A stretch of 64,000 nucleotides of DNA from Erwinia sp. 198 (GTDB lineage: Bacteria > Pseudomonadota > Gammaproteobacteria > Enterobacterales > Enterobacteriaceae), in contig NZ_RHUM01000002.1 in assembly GCF_003937915.1 (NCBI RefSeq), positions 186,001-250,000 of the forward strand. The letters are read 5' to 3'. Shown piece after piece: positions 9,495-19,105 of this stretch. The number at the start of each line of letters is the position of its first letter. The first letter of the stretch is position 1. Position numbers and translations under genes: made by a program. The notes beneath the pieces are model-generated. The model saw only the letters and a program-made list of their open reading frames with translations, was not told the DNA's origin and searched no databases.

Positions 9495-10226
9495 ATGAAT
9501 AAAATAGTATTCGTTGAGGACGATCGGGATGTGGGCGAGCTTATCGCCGCCTACCTGAAGCGTCATGATATTGAAGTGATCGTAGAAAGCCGTGGCGATC
9601 AGGCCGAAGCCACTATTGAGGCCACCATGCCGGATCTGGTGATGCTGGATATTATGCTGCCCGGTAAGGACGGTATGACGCTGTGCCGCGATCTGCGCGC
9701 CAGCCAAACGTGGTCCGGCCCGATTGTGCTGCTGACCTCGCTGGACAGCGATATGAATCATATTTTATCGCTGGAGATGGGCGCCAACGATTACATTCTT
9801 AAAACCACACCCCCTGCGGTGCTGCTGGCGCGCCTGCGGCTGCATCTGCGTCAGGCCGCGACGCACAGCGGCGACGAGGCGGCTATCGCCCCGGCCGTGA
9901 GCGCACAGAAAACCCTGCGTTTCGGCACGCTGACCGTGGACGCCGTTAACCGGCAGGTCACGCTGGGCGGTGAAATTATCGCCCTTTCCACCGCTGACTT
10001 CGATCTGCTGTGGGAGCTGGCGACGCATGCCGGATCGATTCTTAACCGCGATGCCCTGCTGAAAACGCTGCGCGGCGTAAGCTATGACGGCATGGATCGC
10101 AGCATCGACGTGGCGATCTCACGCCTGCGCAAGAAACTGCTGGACAGCGCAACCGAGCCTTACCGCATTAAAACCATCCGTAATAAAGGCTATCTGTTTG
10201 CGCCGCACGCCTGGGACACCGAATGA
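9495..10226 (+). CDS. rstA: RstA, response regulator
   Basis: 243 residues of the OmpR/PhoB class. The receiver domain (1-118) has the acidic pair D9/D10, the phospho-acceptor D52 in VMLDIMLPGKDG and the conserved Lys in YILKTTPP. The winged-helix DNA-binding domain spans about 140-240. The sequence is very close to E. coli RstA. RstA is phosphorylated by RstB. In E. coli and Salmonella the pair lies downstream of PhoPQ and controls asr, among others; asr is also nearby here. The stop overlaps rstB by four bases. No convincing PhoP box was found upstream. Confidence 0.96.
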   Translation: MNKIVFVEDDRDVGELIAAYLKRHDIEVIVESRGDQAEATIEATMPDLVMLDIMLPGKDGMTLCRDLRASQTWSGPIVLLTSLDSDMNHILSLEMGANDYILKTTPPAVLLARLRLHLRQAATHSGDEAAIAPAVSAQKTLRFGTLTVDAVNRQVTLGGEIIALSTADFDLLWELATHAGSILNRDALLKTLRGVSYDGMDRSIDVAISRLRKKLLDSATEPYRIKTIRNKGYLFAPHAWDTE

Positions 10227-11524
10227 AGAAGCTGTTTATTCAGTTTTATCTGCTGCTGTTTGTCTGCTTTCTGGTCATGGCGATGCTGGTGGGGCTGGTA
10301 TATAAATTTACCGCCGAGCGCGCCGGGCGCGAGTCAATGGACGATTTGATGAAAAGCTCGCTCTACCTGATGCGCAGCGAGCTACGGGAAATCCCGCCCC
10401 GCGACTGGAATAAAACCATCGATAATCTGGATCTTAACCTCTCCTTTAAGCTGCATATCGAGCCGATGAGCAAGTACCAGCTGGATGCGCCTACGATGCG
10501 CCGCCTGCGTGCGGGCGGCATCGTCGCGCTTGATGACGAATACACTTTTTTACAGCACATTCCGCGCAGCCATTATGTGCTGGCCGTAGGGCCGATCCCT
10601 TATCTCTTTTTCCTGCATGAAATGCGCATTCTGGATATCGTGCTGCTGGCCTTTATCGGCATCTCGCTGGCGCTGCCGGTGTTTATCTGGATGCGGCCGC
10701 ACTGGAAAGACATGCTGCGGCTGGAGTCGGCGGCGCAGCGCTTCGGCCAGGGCCATCTGGATGAGCGGATCCACTTCGATAACGCCTCCAGCCTGTTCCG
10801 ACTCGGCGTAGCCTTTAATCAGATGGCGGACAATATCAATACGCTGGTGGTCAGTAAAAAACAGCTGATTGACGGCATCGCCCATGAGCTACGCACGCCG
10901 CTGGTGCGCCTGCGCTACCGGCTGGAGATGAGCGATAATCTTAGCGCCAGCGAAGCCGCCGCGCTGAATCGCGATATCGGCCAGCTGGAGTCGCTGATTG
11001 AAGAACTGCTGACCTACGCCCGCCTGGACAGACCAAAGGTCGATCTGCATCTTCAGTCGCTCGATCTGGCTGCCTGGCTCAGCGAACGGCTGGACGATAT
11101 CCGCATGGTGCACCCCGAATTTACCCTGGAGCTGGATACGCCGCAGCGTCAAAACCTGGGCGTGGCGGACACGCGGCTGATGGAGCGAGTGCTGGATAAC
11201 CTGGTCAATAACGCGTTGCGCTATGCCAAACAGCGCCTGCGCGTCGGGCTGTGGTTCGACGGCGATACCGCCTGCCTGCAGGTAGAGGATGACGGGCCGG
11301 GCATTCCGCTGGCCGAACGCGAGCGGGTATTCGAGCCTTTCGTGCGTCTTGACCCCAGCCGCGACCGCGCCACCGGCGGCTGCGGGCTTGGGCTGGCGAT
11401 TGTGCACTCGGTGGCGCAGGCCTTTGGCGGCACCGTGACTATTGACGCCAGCCCGCTTGGCGGCGCAAGCGTTCGCTTTTGCTGGCCGGTTGATTTACCC
11501 TTAACGCCTCCTCGCGCTGTCTGA
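10223..11524 (+). CDS. rstB: RstB, sensor histidine kinase
   Basis: 433 residues. A membrane helix near 7-28, a periplasmic segment of about 105 residues, and a second helix near 136-156 precede HAMP and the kinase core. The phosphorylated His lies in LIDGIAHELRTPL. The catalytic domain shows the N box NLVNNALRYA, DDGPGIP and GGCGLGLAIVHS. It is the inner-membrane partner of RstA and is translationally coupled to it by an ATGA overlap. The M32 carboxypeptidase gene follows about 25 bases downstream and could share the transcript. Confidence 0.96.
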   Translation: MKKLFIQFYLLLFVCFLVMAMLVGLVYKFTAERAGRESMDDLMKSSLYLMRSELREIPPRDWNKTIDNLDLNLSFKLHIEPMSKYQLDAPTMRRLRAGGIVALDDEYTFLQHIPRSHYVLAVGPIPYLFFLHEMRILDIVLLAFIGISLALPVFIWMRPHWKDMLRLESAAQRFGQGHLDERIHFDNASSLFRLGVAFNQMADNINTLVVSKKQLIDGIAHELRTPLVRLRYRLEMSDNLSASEAAALNRDIGQLESLIEELLTYARLDRPKVDLHLQSLDLAAWLSERLDDIRMVHPEFTLELDTPQRQNLGVADTRLMERVLDNLVNNALRYAKQRLRVGLWFDGDTACLQVEDDGPGIPLAERERVFEPFVRLDPSRDRATGGCGLGLAIVHSVAQAFGGTVTIDASPLGGASVRFCWPVDLPLTPPRAV

Positions 11525-11549
11525 CAGCGCCATGACTAAAAGGATATCT

Positions 11550-13031
11550 ATGTCATCCGCCTATGCAAACCTGACCCGAACCTTCACCCGTATTTCCCGC
11601 TTCGGTCATCTGTCAGCCATCGCCGGCTGGGATATGATGACCATGATGCCGCCCGGCGGCAGCAGCGCACGCGGCGCGGCGCTGGCCGAACTGAGCGTGC
11701 TGCGTCATGAAATCCTGACCGATAAAGCCGTGGCGCAATGGCTTGATCAGGCTGCCGATGAAACTCTGAATGACGTGGAGCGCGCCAACCTGCGTGAGAT
11801 GCGCCGCGCTTACGATCGGGCCGCCCTGCTGCCCGTCGCGCTGGTCGAGGAAAAATCTCTCGTCGGCGCCCGCTGCGAACACGCCTGGCGTCAGCAGCGC
11901 CCCGCCAATGACTGGCTGGGTTTTGCCGCCAATCTGAAGGAAGTGGTGAGGCTGAGCCGGGTGGAGGCCGAGCTGCGCGCGCAGGCGAACGGCTGCTCCC
12001 GCTACGATGCGTTACTGGATCTCTATGAGCCTGGCATGACCACCGCTAAGCTGGACAGCACCTTCGGCGAGCTGAAACAGTGGCTGCCTTCGCTGCTGGC
12101 GCGCATTGTCGAAAAGCAGTCGCGCCAGCCGGTTGCCGTACCGGTCGGCCCTTTCGCGACAGAGTCGCAGCAGCTGCTGGGCAACGCGCTGATGAAACTG
12201 CTTAATTTTGATTTTAACGCCGGGCGACTTGACGTCAGTGCCCATCCGTTTTGCGGTGGCGTCCCGGAAGATGTACGCATTACTACCCGCTATAACGCTA
12301 ACGAATTTATCAGCGCGATGATGGGCGTGATCCACGAAACTGGCCACGCCTGCTACGAGCAGAATCTACCGAAGCAGTGGGCCGGTCAGCCCGTTGCGCT
12401 GGCACGCTCCACCGCGATCCACGAGTCGCAAAGCCTTTTCTTTGAAAAACAGCTGGGCCGTAGCGCGGCGTTTTTGAGCCTGCTGCTGCCGCAGGTTAAA
12501 ACGCTGATGGGCGACCGTCCTGAGCTGGAAGAAGCTAACTTTATCGCCCTCAATCAGCGCGTTAAGCCTGGTTTAATCCGCGTGGATGCGGATGAAGTAA
12601 GCTATCCGGCGCATATCATTCTGCGTTATGAGATCGAGCGCGCGCTGATCGAAAGCGAGATTGAAGTGGACGACATCCCGACGCTGTGGCAGGAGAAGAT
12701 GCAGGCGCTGCTGGGGCTGGACACGGCCGGCAACTATCGCGACGGCTGTATGCAGGACATTCACTGGACGGATGGCTCGTTCGGCTATTTCCCGACCTAC
12801 ACCCTGGGTGCCATGTATGCGGCACAGCTTTTCCACAGCGTGAAAAAGGCGCTGCCGCAGGTGCACAGCGATATCCGCGAGGGGAATCTGCAACCGATTT
12901 TTGACTGGCTACAGCAAAATATCTGGCAGCACGGCAGCCGTTTCACCACCCGTCAGCTGATTGAAAACGCCACCGGCGAAGATCTTAATCCGCGCTTTTT
13001 CCGGCAGCATCTGGAAAACCGCTACCTGTAA
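11550..13031 (+). CDS. M32 family metallocarboxypeptidase
   Basis: 493 residues from the chosen start, the normal length of the M32 (Taq carboxypeptidase) family. The zinc motif HETGH lies in the middle, followed by the third ligand in STAIHESQSLFFEK. RVDADEVSYPAHIILRYEIE and DIHWTDGSFGYFPTYTLG are family signatures. The enzyme removes C-terminal residues from peptides in the cytoplasm with broad specificity. An ATG at 11532 is in frame, but AAAGGA lies just before the ATG at 11550 (MSSAYANL), so I prefer the latter. E. coli has no gene of this kind beside rstB. A short GC hairpin (13041-13063) follows. Confidence 0.9.
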   Translation: MSSAYANLTRTFTRISRFGHLSAIAGWDMMTMMPPGGSSARGAALAELSVLRHEILTDKAVAQWLDQAADETLNDVERANLREMRRAYDRAALLPVALVEEKSLVGARCEHAWRQQRPANDWLGFAANLKEVVRLSRVEAELRAQANGCSRYDALLDLYEPGMTTAKLDSTFGELKQWLPSLLARIVEKQSRQPVAVPVGPFATESQQLLGNALMKLLNFDFNAGRLDVSAHPFCGGVPEDVRITTRYNANEFISAMMGVIHETGHACYEQNLPKQWAGQPVALARSTAIHESQSLFFEKQLGRSAAFLSLLLPQVKTLMGDRPELEEANFIALNQRVKPGLIRVDADEVSYPAHIILRYEIERALIESEIEVDDIPTLWQEKMQALLGLDTAGNYRDGCMQDIHWTDGSFGYFPTYTLGAMYAAQLFHSVKKALPQVHSDIREGNLQPIFDWLQQNIWQHGSRFTTRQLIENATGEDLNPRFFRQHLENRYL

Positions 13032-13065
13032 CCAATCCGCAAGCCCGTCGCGCCGGCGGGCTTTG

Positions 13066-13079
13066 TACAATCGGTAACA
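13066..13079 (+). promoter_or_regulatory. Candidate RstA box upstream of asr
   Basis: TACAATCGGTAACA matches 9 of the 12 fixed positions of the published RstA box TACATNTNGTTACA. A plausible -10 (TATAGT, 13122-13127) lies about 43 bases downstream and the asr ATG is at 13184. In E. coli asr depends on RstA, and rstAB lie 1.7 kb away here. The match is imperfect and the assignment is inferred. Confidence 0.5.
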
Positions 13080-13183
13080 CGCCGATACCAATCACTCACG
13101 GAAAGCCCGCTTCCCTTCCCTTATAGTCTCTTCACCGGCCCCGCAGTGGGCTGAAAATGAAATAACACTTTGAGGGTTGTGCA

Positions 13184-13642
13184 ATGAAAAAATTATTCGC
13201 TCTGGTTGTAGCCGCTGCTATGGGTATGTCTTCAGTTGCTTTTGCTGCTGAAACCACCGCCGCGCCAGCCACTACCGCACCGGCTGCTTCTACTACCGCC
13301 GCGCCAGCTCATGCAGCCAAGCATCACAAAGCGCACAAGAAAGCCGAGCAGAAAGCGCAGGCAGCTAAAAAACACAAGAAAGCCGCTAAGCAGCCGGTAG
13401 CCCAGAAAGCTCAGGCAGCCAAGAAGGCCCATAAAAAAGCCGCTAAGCCAGCTGCACAGAAAGCGCAGGCCGCCAAGAAAGTGCACCATAAAAAAGCCAC
13501 TAAGCCAGCAGCGCAGAAAGCGCAGGCTGCCAAGAAAGTGCACCATAAAAAAGCAGCCAAGCCAGTAGCGCAGAAAGCTCAGGCCGCCAAGAAAGTACAC
13601 CACAAGAAAACCGCTAAGAAAGCCGCCGCGCCTAAAGCTTAA
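13184..13642 (+). CDS. asr: Acid shock protein Asr
   Basis: 152 residues with a signal peptide cleaved at AFA-AE. A Thr/Ala/Pro stretch comes next, then a very basic Lys/Ala/His region built from repeats whose core is AQKAQAAKK. The E. coli precursor is 102 residues, so this copy is enlarged by repeat gain. Asr is an intrinsically disordered periplasmic protein made in large amounts at low pH; its Lys/His content is thought to buffer or chaperone. It has its own promoter and a strong terminator, and the mini-gene ydgU follows. Confidence 0.95.
   Translation: MKKLFALVVAAAMGMSSVAFAAETTAAPATTAPAASTTAAPAHAAKHHKAHKKAEQKAQAAKKHKKAAKQPVAQKAQAAKKAHKKAAKPAAQKAQAAKKVHHKKATKPAAQKAQAAKKVHHKKAAKPVAQKAQAAKKVHHKKTAKKAAAPKA
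13405..13615 (+). repeat. Four degenerate 57-bp repeats in asr
   Basis: Four consecutive 19-residue units, of the form [19 protein letters not shown], fill the C-terminal half of Asr. The last three are nearly identical in DNA as well; the first has AHKK instead of VHHKK. An extra partial unit lies upstream. The array may expand or contract between strains. Confidence 0.8.
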
Positions 13643-13680
13643 TTGCCGAAGCAAGCCTTCAACTTAGTCTGTTCACTTAA

Positions 13681-13707
13681 ACACCCGGTTCAGCCGGGTG
13701 TTTTTTT
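13681..13707 (+). terminator. Intrinsic terminator after asr
   Basis: ACACCCGG and CCGGGTGT form an 8-bp stem around TTCAG, with a run of T directly after. Incomplete termination here could supply ydgU message. Confidence 0.9.
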
Positions 13708-13720
13708 CCTGGAGTATCGG

Positions 13721-13804
13721 ATGATGGTGCGCCGCTATTTATTCGAAATTATCCTGGCCTGTATGATTATCTGCGGCGCTATCGCCTTTAGCTTCTATCT
13801 TTAA
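13721..13804 (+). CDS. ydgU: Small membrane protein YdgU
   Basis: A 27-residue reading frame, MMVRRYLFEIILACMIICGA and then seven residues ending SFYL. It starts with GGAG about nine bases ahead. After a basic tip the whole peptide is one hydrophobic helix, so a single-pass inner-membrane protein is expected. E. coli has a 27-residue membrane protein, YdgU, at the same place just after asr and expressed from the asr transcript. I assign it on position, size and character. A second ATG follows the first, so 26 residues is also possible. Confidence 0.75.
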   Translation: MMVRRYLFEIILACMIICGAIAFSFYL

Positions 13805-13904
13805 AATCCGTAGCCTGCTGATTTATAAATTAAACTTCCTTTTTACCGCCAGCCGACTATAGTTATTACCACCTGCGGTTTTTAATCTCCATTCAGAGAG
13901 AGAC

Positions 13905-14705
13905 ATGCGCCTGAAAGCTTTTTTTTTAATGGGATGTTTAGCCCTTTCATTTTGTAGCCACGCCGGTGACGACGACGCACAGGATGTCAGAACGCTGTTT
14001 TTCGGCAAAGACGATCGTCACCCTGTCAGCGACACCGCCAGCCAGCCGTGGGAAGCAATAGGCCAGCTGGAAACCGCCAGCGGCAACCTGTGTAGCGCTA
14101 CGTTAATTTCGCCCCATTTAGCCCTGACTGCCGGCCACTGTCTGCTTGCGCCGCCGGGCAAAATCGATAAAGTCGTTGCGCTGCGTTTTATTGGGCATGA
14201 TGGCGACTGGCGCTACGAAATTCACGATGTGGATACCCGAGTCGATCCCGCTTTAGGCAGAAAGCTTAAGGCCGACGGCGACGGCTGGATCGTGCCTTCA
14301 TCGGCCGCGCCTTACGATTACGGACTGGTCGTATTGCATAATCCGCCTTCCGGCATAACGCCCGTGCCGCTGTTTGACGGCAGCCGCAGCGATCTGACCG
14401 CCGCGCTGAAAACGCAACAGCGTCGGGTAACCCAGGCGGGCTACCCGGAAGATCATCTTGATACGCTCTATTCACACAGCAACTGTCTGATTACCGGCTG
14501 GGCGCAGAAAAATGTGCTGTCGCATCAGTGCGACACCCTGCCTGGCGACAGCGGTTCGCCGCTCCTGCTAAAAAGCGACAGCGGCTGGCAGCTGATTGCG
14601 GTACAAAGCTCTGCACCGGCGGCGAAAGATCGTTACGAAGCGGATAACCGCGCCATTGCCGTCACCGCTTTCCGGGACAGACTGGAAACGTTGGCGCAGG
14701 AATAA
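13905..14705 (+). CDS. ydgD: YdgD, periplasmic trypsin/V8-like serine protease
   Basis: 266 residues with a signal peptide ending near CSHA. The catalytic triad is visible: His in LALTAGHC, Asp in [10 protein letters not shown], Ser in [14 protein letters not shown]. Two Cys pairs (around SATL/TAGHC and SNCLI/QCDTL) probably form the disulfides of the fold. It matches E. coli YdgD, which also follows asr-ydgU. It is predicted to be a secreted endopeptidase; its substrates are not known. It has its own start signal (GAGAGAGAC before the ATG). Confidence 0.88.
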   Translation: MRLKAFFLMGCLALSFCSHAGDDDAQDVRTLFFGKDDRHPVSDTASQPWEAIGQLETASGNLCSATLISPHLALTAGHCLLAPPGKIDKVVALRFIGHDGDWRYEIHDVDTRVDPALGRKLKADGDGWIVPSSAAPYDYGLVVLHNPPSGITPVPLFDGSRSDLTAALKTQQRRVTQAGYPEDHLDTLYSHSNCLITGWAQKNVLSHQCDTLPGDSGSPLLLKSDSGWQLIAVQSSAPAAKDRYEADNRAIAVTAFRDRLETLAQE

Positions 14706-15197
14706 AGGAACGCCGTGGGCTTGCGGCATTCAGGCAGTTTTTTAAGCCGGGCTGCTTGCTTTACTCTTGAATATCATTTGGGAATTTCAAAAAAAGAAAC
14801 AGCAATTAAGGTTGCAGCTGATAACGACAACACGATCGTTCAGGCTCTCGCAGCTGACTCTGTAAGCCATAACAGCGTCTCTACCTTAAGCCTGAAACGT
14901 TGCGTTGCTGAGTTGAATCGGTAAATAATCGAATGACTGAGTTCCCCCCTGATAAGATCAAAGCGCGTGAAAATACGCTAAAGATCCTTTCACCGGTATT
15001 AAGCCAGCCATAGGTTAAGTCCTGTCTGTTCAGGAAATACGCCAGTCCGGAACGGAGAAGTTTTATTATCTCCATGCGGGTGCAGCAGGCAAAGCCGCCC
15101 ACCAGGCCTCAGCGCGTTTTTACTGCTAACTCTTTTTAGCAATAGCTGGTTAAGTTTAAGAACGTCCGCTGGGCTGTATTGCCAGCGGACGAATTCC
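14706..15197. other. Gene-free stretch between ydgD and hrpA
   Basis: 492 bases in which I see no convincing gene. The open frames at 14715-14924 (+) and 14881-15102 (-) lack ribosome sites and family resemblance. Next to hrpA lies a 10-bp hairpin (15163-15172 with 15182-15191). It sits just past the hrpA stop and could stabilise or end that message, although the T run on the minus strand is poor. Confidence 0.5.
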
Positions 15198-18100
15198 TCA
15201 GAGCACTATTTCATCCATCGCCTGCTGAATACGCTTTTCCGAAACCGGATAAGGCGTGCCCAGCTGCTGGGCGAAATAGCTGACGCGCAGCTCTTCAATC
15301 ATCCAGCGGATCTCTTTTACATCCTCATCATCACGGCGAACCGGCGGCAGCTTGTTAAACCAGCCCTGCCAGGCCTGCTGAACTTTTTCTACCTTGACCA
15401 TTCTGGCGCGATCGCTGTGCGGATCGACCGGCAGTTTTTCAAGACGGCGCTCGATAGCCTGCAAATAGCGAAGGGTGTCGGCAAGCTTGTTCCAGCCGTT
15501 GCCGGTAACGAAACCGCGATATACCAGGCCGTTCATCTGCGCTTTGATATCCGAAAGCGCCAGCGCCATCGTCATATCCACGCGCCCTTTCAGCCGCTTA
15601 TTGATAGCAAAGACTGCCGTCAGGATCTGCTCGACCTTTTTGGCTATTTCCACCACGGTTTCGTTCAGCTCCGCTCGCACTTTTTCATGTAGCTGGCGGA
15701 ATCCCTCTTCCTGCCAGGTCGGGCCACCATATTCGGCAATCAGTTTGTCCACGCCGCAGGCGATGCAGTCATCTATCAAATCCAGCACTTTGCCATAAGG
15801 GTTAAAATAGAGCCCCAGCTTGGCTTTGTTCGGCAGCTTTTCGTGCAGATATTTAATCGGCGAAGGGATATTGAGCAGCAGCAGCCTGCGCTGACCGCGC
15901 CACATCGCTTTTTTCTGCTCGTGATCGGAATCAAACAGCCGGATCGCCACGCTCTCTTTTTCATCCACCAGCGCGGGCCAGGCCTTCACGCTGTAACTGC
16001 CGCGCTTCTGCTCAAAATGGTCAGGCAGATCGCCGAAGCTCCAGATATGCAGGCCGCTCTGCTCCAGCCCGTCATCCGCCACCAGCGACAGCGTTTCCTG
16101 CACTTTGGCCTTCAGCTGCTCTTTCAGCGCGGCGAGATCGCGCCCTTCCGCCAGCTTGCGGTTATGTTCGTCCACTACGCGGAAAGTCATTTTAAGATGA
16201 TCGGGCACCTGATCCCATTGCCAGGCCTCACGGTCGATAGTGACGCCGCTCATCCGACGGAATTCACGCTCCAGCGCGTCCACCAGCGGCAGCTCCAGAG
16301 GCACCGCACGCGCCAGAAAAGCGTCGGCGTAGTTGGGCGCGGGGACAAAGTTACGGCGTAACGGTTTTGGCAACGACTTAATCAGGGCGATAACCAGCTC
16401 CCGTCGCACGCCGGGGATCTGCCACTCGAAGCCTTTTTCCTCAACCTGGTTCAGCAACGGCAGCGGGATATGCACCGTGACGCCATCCGCATCGGTTCCC
16501 GGCTCGAACTGATAGCTCAGCTTCAGCTTCAGGTTGCCCTGCTGCCAAAAGTTAGGGTAATCCAGCTTGCTGATGTTCTCGGCGCCTTCGCGGATCAGCA
16601 TCTCTTTAGCAAAATTAAGCAGCTCGGGCTGCTCGCGGCTCGCCTTTTTCCACCAGCTGTCGAAATGCCGGGCGGAAATCACCTCGTGCGGAACACGCTG
16701 GTCATAAAAGGTAAACAGCGTCTCGTCATCCACCAGGATATCGCGACGGCGCGATTTATGCTCCAGCTCTTCCACCTCCTCACGCAGCTTAAGATTGGCG
16801 CGGAAGAAGGCGTGACGCGTCTGCCAGTCGCCTTCCACCAGCGCGTGGCGGATAAACAACTCGCGCGACAGCACCGGATCGATCGGGCCGTAGTTGACCT
16901 TGCGCGCCGCTACGATCGGCAGGCCGTACAGCGTGACTTTTTCACTGGCCATCACGGCGCCCTGGCCTTTTTCCCAGTGCGGCTCGCTGTAGCTGCGTTT
17001 AATCAGATGCTGCGCCAGCGGCTCGATCCATTCCGGCTCGATACGTGCGGCAATGCGGCCCCAGAGGCGGCTGGTTTCCACCAGCTCGGCGACCATCGTC
17101 CACTTCGGCGGCTTTTTGAACAGCCCGGAGCCAGGGAAAATGGAGAAGCGGGCGTTGCGCGCGCCGGAGTACTCCTGCTTCTCGACGTCTTTCTGACCAA
17201 TATGGGAAAGCAGTCCGGTCAGCAGCGCGGTATGCACGCCCCGGAAGTCCGCCGGTTCGCTGTTCAGCGGAATGCCCAGCTCGCGCACCACCTGCCGCAG
17301 CTGAGTATAGATATCCTGCCATTCGCGTACGCGCAGGTAGTTCAGGTAGTCCGTTTTGCACAGGCGTCGGAACTGGCTGGACGACAGCGCTTTCTGCTGC
17401 TCCTGTAGGTAGTTCCACAGATTGACGAAGGAGAGGAAATCGGATTCTTTGTCGGCAAAACGGCGATGCTTCTCGTCGGATGCCTGCTGTTTCTCTACCG
17501 GGCGCTCGCGCGGATCCTGAATTGAAAGCGCGGCGGTAATAATCATCACTTCGCGGGTACAGGCGTATTTCTGCGCCTCCAGCACCATTTTCGCCAGGCG
17601 CGGATCGACCGGCAGCTGCGCCAGCGAACGGCCGGAAGGCGTCAGCTTGTAGTGCTGGTCGTCCAGGGTTATCGCCCCCAGCTCTTCCAGCAGCTTAACG
17701 CCATCCTGAATATTACGTTTGTCCGGTGCTTCCACAAAAGGAAACGCGCCGATATCGCCCAGCCCCAGCGCGGTCATTTGCAGAATGACCGAGGCCAGAT
17801 TGGTGCGCAAAATTTCCGGATCGGTAAAGGCCGGGCGGCTTAAAAAATCCTCTTCCGAATAAAGGCGGATACAGATGCCCTCGGAAACGCGGCCGCAGCG
17901 CCCTTTACGCTGGTTTGCCGACGCCTGGGAAATCGGCTCGATCGGCAAACGCTGAACCTTGGTGCGGAAGCTATAGCGGCTGATACGTGCCGTGCCGGGA
18001 TCGATGACGTACTTGATGCCGGGCACGGTCAGCGACGTTTCCGCCACGTTGGTGGCCAGCACGATGCGCCTGCCGCTGTGCGGCTGGAAAACGCGGTTCT

Positions 18101-19094
18101 GTTCGGCGTTGGAAAGGCGCGCATACAGCGGCAGGATCTCCGTATGCGGCAGATCGCGCCGGTTCAGCGCATCGGCGGTGTCGCGGATTTCCCTTTCGCC
18201 GCTCATAAAGATCAGGATATCGCCACGGCTTTCCTGCCCCAGCTCGTCAACCGCGTCAAAAATCGCCTGTAGCTGATCGCGTTCGGTGTCGTCCGCCTCT
18301 TCCACAATCGGCCGGTAACGCACTTCGACCGGATAAGTGCGGCCGGAGACTTCAATCACCGGCGCATGGTGAAAGTGCCGGGAAAAGCGCTGCGGATCGA
18401 TAGTGGCTGAGGTAATAATAATCTTTAAATCGGGGCGGCGCGGCAGCAGTTCGCGCAGATAGCCCAGCAGGAAGTCGATATTCAGGCTGCGCTCATGCGC
18501 CTCATCAATAATGATGGTGTCATACTGCATCAACAGGCGATCCTGCTGGATTTCCGCCAGCAGGATACCATCGGTCATCAGCTTGACCTGCGTCGTTTCG
18601 CTGACCTGATCGTTGAAGCGCACCTTGTAGCCCACGCAGCCGCCGAGCGAGGTTTCCAGCTCGGCCGCAATGCGATCGGCCACGGTTCTCGCTGCCAGAC
18701 GACGCGGCTGGGTGTGACCAATCAGCCCCGTGATGCCCCGGCCCAGCTCCATGCAGATCTTCGGCAACTGGGTGGTTTTCCCCGAGCCGGTTTCGCCTGC
18801 CACAATCACCACCTGGTGATCGCGAATAGCCTCGGCGATTTCCTGTTTCTTCTGGCTGACCGGCAGGTTTTCCGGGTAGCGGATGGTCGGCGTGGCCGCT
18901 TTCCGCAGCGCCACGCGCTGTTCCGCCGCCGCGATTTCGCCGCTCAGCTCATCGGCTATCGCCTGCTGAGCCGCAGGGTTCTTCACTTTTTTTGCGCCAT
19001 GCAGGCGCTTTTGCAGCCGCTGACGATCTCTGAGCATTAGCGCTTCCAGGCGCGGCGCCAGCGTCGTTAAAGGCATACGGGGAGTATCAGACAT
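15198..19094 (-). CDS. hrpA: ATP-dependent RNA helicase HrpA
   Basis: About 1298 residues, very close to E. coli HrpA (1300). The DEAH-box core has Walker A GETGSGKTTQ, motif II IIDEAHERS, motif III SAT and motif VI QRKGRCGRVSEG. Winged-helix, ratchet and OB domains follow, then the long C-terminal DUF3418 region peculiar to HrpA. HrpA resolves stalled or collided ribosomes on mRNA and was earlier linked to daa fimbrial mRNA processing. The frame is open 11 codons further up, but the ATG at 19094 (MSDTPRMPL) has the ribosome site GAG at the right distance and fits the family better. Confidence 0.97.
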   Translation of the reverse strand: MSDTPRMPLTTLAPRLEALMLRDRQRLQKRLHGAKKVKNPAAQQAIADELSGEIAAAEQRVALRKAATPTIRYPENLPVSQKKQEIAEAIRDHQVVIVAGETGSGKTTQLPKICMELGRGITGLIGHTQPRRLAARTVADRIAAELETSLGGCVGYKVRFNDQVSETTQVKLMTDGILLAEIQQDRLLMQYDTIIIDEAHERSLNIDFLLGYLRELLPRRPDLKIIITSATIDPQRFSRHFHHAPVIEVSGRTYPVEVRYRPIVEEADDTERDQLQAIFDAVDELGQESRGDILIFMSGEREIRDTADALNRRDLPHTEILPLYARLSNAEQNRVFQPHSGRRIVLATNVAETSLTVPGIKYVIDPGTARISRYSFRTKVQRLPIEPISQASANQRKGRCGRVSEGICIRLYSEEDFLSRPAFTDPEILRTNLASVILQMTALGLGDIGAFPFVEAPDKRNIQDGVKLLEELGAITLDDQHYKLTPSGRSLAQLPVDPRLAKMVLEAQKYACTREVMIITAALSIQDPRERPVEKQQASDEKHRRFADKESDFLSFVNLWNYLQEQQKALSSSQFRRLCKTDYLNYLRVREWQDIYTQLRQVVRELGIPLNSEPADFRGVHTALLTGLLSHIGQKDVEKQEYSGARNARFSIFPGSGLFKKPPKWTMVAELVETSRLWGRIAARIEPEWIEPLAQHLIKRSYSEPHWEKGQGAVMASEKVTLYGLPIVAARKVNYGPIDPVLSRELFIRHALVEGDWQTRHAFFRANLKLREEVEELEHKSRRRDILVDDETLFTFYDQRVPHEVISARHFDSWWKKASREQPELLNFAKEMLIREGAENISKLDYPNFWQQGNLKLKLSYQFEPGTDADGVTVHIPLPLLNQVEEKGFEWQIPGVRRELVIALIKSLPKPLRRNFVPAPNYADAFLARAVPLELPLVDALEREFRRMSGVTIDREAWQWDQVPDHLKMTFRVVDEHNRKLAEGRDLAALKEQLKAKVQETLSLVADDGLEQSGLHIWSFGDLPDHFEQKRGSYSVKAWPALVDEKESVAIRLFDSDHEQKKAMWRGQRRLLLLNIPSPIKYLHEKLPNKAKLGLYFNPYGKVLDLIDDCIACGVDKLIAEYGGPTWQEEGFRQLHEKVRAELNETVVEIAKKVEQILTAVFAINKRLKGRVDMTMALALSDIKAQMNGLVYRGFVTGNGWNKLADTLRYLQAIERRLEKLPVDPHSDRARMVKVEKVQQAWQGWFNKLPPVRRDDEDVKEIRWMIEELRVSYFAQQLGTPYPVSEKRIQQAMDEIVL

Positions 19095-19105
19095 AAAAAA
19101 GCTCG

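Noticed and set aside
14715-14924. 69-residue frame after ydgD
   Set aside because: No ribosome site and no recognisable pattern; left as intergenic.
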